Position numbers and translations under genes: made by a program. Below are positions 4,222 to 6,618 of a DNA stretch of 6,618 nucleotides, piece after piece. This stretch comes from Syntrophomonadaceae bacterium. Lineage in GTDB: Bacteria > Bacillota > Ch66 > Ch109. Where the stretch lies: positions 1 through 6,618 of the forward strand of contig JAAZDI010000169.1 of NCBI GenBank assembly GCA_012512295.1, read 5' to 3'. The notes under the pieces are model-generated. The model ran no database searches. It was given only the letters and a program-made list of their open reading frames with translations, and was not told where the DNA came from. Within the stretch, counting starts at the first letter, position 1. Each line of letters starts with the position of its first letter.

Positions 4222-5685
4222 ATGCGTGAAAAACTTCAGGATAATTCCCTCCGGCATTTACCGGCAGTAGATATGGTTTTACGCGATGATCGGATCCAAA
4301 CTTTATTATCCCGGTATGCCCGGGTTTTGGTCACGGAGACGATCCGAGAAGTCTTGGAACGGCTGCGAACCGAGTTAGTTCAGGCGCCAATTCAGAGCCA
4401 GGATCCAGATGGCACCGGGGAACGCCGGACCATCCTCAACCGGGTGGTAGACGAGGTAACCATCGGGGTTCAGCAGAAAACTCAGTTTAGTCTGCGACCA
4501 GTAATTAATGCGACCGGCGTGGTTCTGCACACTAATCTGGGCCGAGCCTGTTTAGGAGAGGGGACCCGGGCGGTCCTGCAACAGGTAGGGGGCAACTATA
4601 GTAACTTAGAGCTGGATCTAGTGACCGGGGAACGCGGATCGCGTTACGCCCATACGGACTGGTTATTACGGCAGTTGACCGGGGCGGAGGCTAGTTTGGT
4701 GGTGAACAATAACGCGGCGGCAGTTCTGTTGGCCTTGAATACGCTAGCCCGGGACCGGGAGGTGATTGTCTCCCGGGGACAGCTGGTGGAAATCGGGGGA
4801 TCTTTCCGCGTGCCGGAGATAATGAGCCAAAGTGGGGCTGTCTTGCGGGAGGTGGGGACAACCAACAAGACTTACCGCCGGGATTATGCCCAAGCAATAA
4901 ACGACCGGACTGCTTTATTATTAAAGGTGCATACCAGCAACTACCGCATTATCGGTTTTACGCAGGAGACCGCTTTGGAAGAAATAGTCTCCCTTGGCCG
5001 AGAAAAAGGGCTGCCGGTTATGGAGGATCTGGGTAGCGGTTTGTTGTTAGATTTACAAAGTTGGGGGTTGCCGGCGGAGCCTTTAATTCAGGATAGTATT
5101 CGGGCGGGGGCGGATATTGTTACTTTTAGTGGTGATAAGCTGCTCGGCGGCCCCCAGGCCGGGATTATTGTCGGCAAAAAGCAGTACCTTGATCAGATGA
5201 AAAAAAATCCCCTGCTGCGTGCCCTGCGGATTGATAAATTAACCCTGGCTGCCTTGGAGGCTACTTTACGCGAGTACCTTGATCCAAACCGGGCTTTAGA
5301 AACCATTCCCACGTTGCGGATGCTGACGATTTCCCCGGAGCAACTAAGGCAAAAAGCCGATCAGTTACTCGTCCGGCTTAGGGAGTTGATCGGGGAGGAG
5401 AAGCTAGAATTAAACGTACTTCCGGGTCAATCAGTCGTTGGCGGCGGATCAATGCCGGGTCAGGAGCTGCCGACCTGGTTAGTTACGGTGAGGGCCAAGG
5501 CAATCTCAGCCGCTGCTCTGGCGAAAGCGCTGCGCTGCCAGCCAGACCCGGTCCTGGTTCGGATTCATGATGAACAGGTTATTTTGGATGTCCGCACGAT
5601 TAATGAAACCGAGTATGACCGGCTGGTTGCGGCGATAGCCGCTAGTTTGGAAGAGGGCGTTAATTGCGGAAGGAGCAGTAATTAA
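4222..5685 (+). CDS. selA: L-seryl-tRNA(Sec) selenium transferase
   Basis: A 487-residue cytoplasmic PLP enzyme that converts Ser-tRNA(Sec) to Sec-tRNA(Sec) using selenophosphate. The N-terminal tRNA-binding helices (LRHLPAVDMVLRDDR, about residues 10-24, to about 50) resemble other SelA proteins. The fold-type I core begins at RPVINATGVVLHTNLGRA (92-109), followed by ERGSRYAHTD (137-146), NNNAAAVLLAL (162-172) and SRGQLVEIGGSFRVP (184-198). The PLP lysine is K306 in TFSGDKLLGGPQAG, equivalent to K295 of E. coli SelA. A C-terminal domain follows to 487. Length is normal and no key residue is missing. The start is ATG 4222, with the unusual spacing noted for its site. selB begins at the base after the stop, so the two are co-transcribed and probably translationally coupled. 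Bacterial SelA acts as a large ring of subunits (family knowledge). Confidence 0.97.
   Translation: MREKLQDNSLRHLPAVDMVLRDDRIQTLLSRYARVLVTETIREVLERLRTELVQAPIQSQDPDGTGERRTILNRVVDEVTIGVQQKTQFSLRPVINATGVVLHTNLGRACLGEGTRAVLQQVGGNYSNLELDLVTGERGSRYAHTDWLLRQLTGAEASLVVNNNAAAVLLALNTLARDREVIVSRGQLVEIGGSFRVPEIMSQSGAVLREVGTTNKTYRRDYAQAINDRTALLLKVHTSNYRIIGFTQETALEEIVSLGREKGLPVMEDLGSGLLLDLQSWGLPAEPLIQDSIRAGADIVTFSGDKLLGGPQAGIIVGKKQYLDQMKKNPLLRALRIDKLTLAALEATLREYLDPNRALETIPTLRMLTISPEQLRQKADQLLVRLRELIGEEKLELNVLPGQSVVGGGSMPGQELPTWLVTVRAKAISAAALAKALRCQPDPVLVRIHDEQVILDVRTINETEYDRLVAAIAASLEEGVNCGRSSN
5668..5675 (+). promoter_or_regulatory. Ribosome binding site of selB inside selA
   Basis: GGAAGGAG lies within the last codons of selA, with its GGAG 10 bases before the selB ATG at 5686. 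It is a strong site that fixes the selB start directly after the selA TAA. Confidence 0.8.
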
Positions 5686-6618
5686 ATGATACCAGGTCAA
5701 GGCAAGCATATTATCATTGGGACCGCGGGTCATGTCGATCACGGAAAAACTCAGTTGGTTAAACGGCTTACCGGGATAGATACTGATCGCTTAAAAGAGG
5801 AGAAGGAGAGAGGAATCTCAATTGAACTAGGGTTTGCCCCCTTGACGCTGCCTAGTGGTCTGCAGGCCGGGATTGTGGATGTCCCTGGGCACGAACGATT
5901 TATCAAACATATGCTGGCTGGAGCAACCGGGATTGATCTAGTGTTGTTGGTTGTCGCCGCTGATGAAGGCGTGATGCCGCAAACCCGGGAACACTTGGAT
6001 ATCATCAATTTGCTGGAAATAAAAAAAGGTTTAATAGTTTTGACTAAGAAAGATCTGGTCGATCAAGACTGGCTGCTCTTAGTCGAAGAAGACATTCGGG
6101 AAACAGTGAAGGGGACTGTCTTAACTGAAGCGGAAATAGTCGCCGTATCCTCTAAGACTGGGGAAGGAATAACTGAACTGCTAGAGCTTTTGGATCGAAT
6201 AGCAGCGGAGGTCGTTGAAAAAGAGGCCACCGGCAAGGTCCGCCTCCCCATCGACCGCGTCTTTTCCATTACCGGTTTTGGGACCGTCGTCACCGGCACC
6301 CTTTTTTCCGGTCGGTTAAAGGTCGGTGACACGGTGGAGATTCTCCCGGAAGGTTACTCTACCCGGGTGCGCGGTCTTCAAGTCCACGGCCAGAAGGTAG
6401 ACGAGGCAAAAGCCGGCCAACGGGTAGCGGTAAATTTGACTGGTTTGGAGACCCGGGATATTCGGCGCGGCAGTGTCCTGTTGACCCCGGGGTACCTGAG
6501 TTCAACTTACCGGCTGGATGTGCAACTTGAGCTCCTGGCTTCAGCGGAACGGGCGCTGAAAAACTGGACCCGCGTCCGGTTTCACCTGGGGACCCGCGCA
6601 GCCGTGGGTCGCGTAGTG
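5686..6618 (+). CDS. selB: Selenocysteine-specific elongation factor (partial, C-terminus outside window)
   Basis: The first 311 residues of SelB, the GTPase that carries selenocysteyl-tRNA(Sec) to the ribosome at UGA codons marked by a SECIS hairpin. GTPase motifs are complete: P-loop GHVDHGKT (15-22), switch I region ending KERGISIELGF (40-50), DVPGH (65-69), TKKD (120-123; SelB commonly has TKxD in place of NKxD) and SSK (155-157). Domain II begins near 185 (RLPIDRVFSITGFGTVVTGT), and domain III is under way when the window ends. The C-terminal winged-helix domains that bind SECIS RNA, expected to bring the total to about 600-640 residues, are off the right edge. The frame is open to 6618. 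The gene follows selA with no intergenic base; selC is often near selB in Bacillota and may lie further right. Confidence 0.97.
   Translation, partial: MIPGQGKHIIIGTAGHVDHGKTQLVKRLTGIDTDRLKEEKERGISIELGFAPLTLPSGLQAGIVDVPGHERFIKHMLAGATGIDLVLLVVAADEGVMPQTREHLDIINLLEIKKGLIVLTKKDLVDQDWLLLVEEDIRETVKGTVLTEAEIVAVSSKTGEGITELLELLDRIAAEVVEKEATGKVRLPIDRVFSITGFGTVVTGTLFSGRLKVGDTVEILPEGYSTRVRGLQVHGQKVDEAKAGQRVAVNLTGLETRDIRRGSVLLTPGYLSSTYRLDVQLELLASAERALKNWTRVRFHLGTRAAVGRVV

Noticed and set aside
4134..4229. TGA at the end of the YkvI-like gene as a selenocysteine codon, since 30 sense codons follow before the next stop
   Set aside because: An open run of this length is not improbable by chance, the protein already ends at the family's normal point, the following peptide spans the selA promoter, and no SECIS-like hairpin follows the TGA.
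1..6618. tRNA(Sec) gene (selC), other tRNAs, CRISPR arrays
   Set aside because: No tRNA-like fold or regularly spaced repeat array was recognised in the gene-free stretches.

Overview
The window looks like chromosomal DNA from an anaerobic, spore-forming member of the Bacillota, probably a Peptococcaceae/Moorella-type clostridium. The evidence is a YyaC-type sporulation protein, Gram-positive style ribosome binding sites (GGAGG, GGTGG), frequent TTG starts, and a selenocysteine (selA-selB) operon. The taxon is an inference from gene content and style; no marker RNA gene is present.

Layout. Positions 1 to about 95 look like the end of an insertion sequence. A minus-strand reading frame starts at 24 (MKSKQYSD, then the window ends) with a well-placed ribosome binding site, and that site can pair with sequence at the presumed element edge. 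Positions 95-535 are AT-rich and hold no convincing gene, only small hairpins, a perfect 10-bp tandem repeat and a possible gene remnant. Positions 536-1952 carry a membrane-anchored M23 (LytM-type) cell-wall endopeptidase followed by a bactofilin, the recurrent scaffold-plus-hydrolase pair used in cell shape or envelope morphogenesis. A bidirectional terminator (1965-2007) separates them from a convergent minus-strand yyaC gene (2021-2650). Positions 2651-3074 are a gene-free stretch of 424 bases with unusual repeats: two 28-bp near-identical direct repeats inside an imperfect inverted repeat, and a 14-bp tandem repeat beside them. Positions 3075-4136 encode a YkvI-like multi-spanning membrane protein of unknown substrate. 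After a short gap with a probable promoter, selA (4222-5685) and selB (5686 to beyond the right edge) follow with no gap between them.

How the genes work together. SelA makes selenocysteyl-tRNA(Sec) from seryl-tRNA(Sec) and selenophosphate, and SelB delivers it to UGA codons marked by a SECIS hairpin. They form a tight operon. The tRNA(Sec) gene selC and the selenophosphate synthetase gene selD are not in the window. The M23/bactofilin/yyaC group sits near parB and the replication origin in some Bacillota (in Bacillus subtilis yyaC follows spo0J), so this segment may be origin-proximal; that is inference.

I see no clearly new multi-gene system. The points most worth a second look are the insertion-sequence edge with a site-sequestering hairpin, the repeat-bearing intergenic region at 2670-2941, and the M23 start where two GTG codons act as the ribosome binding site for a TTG start.
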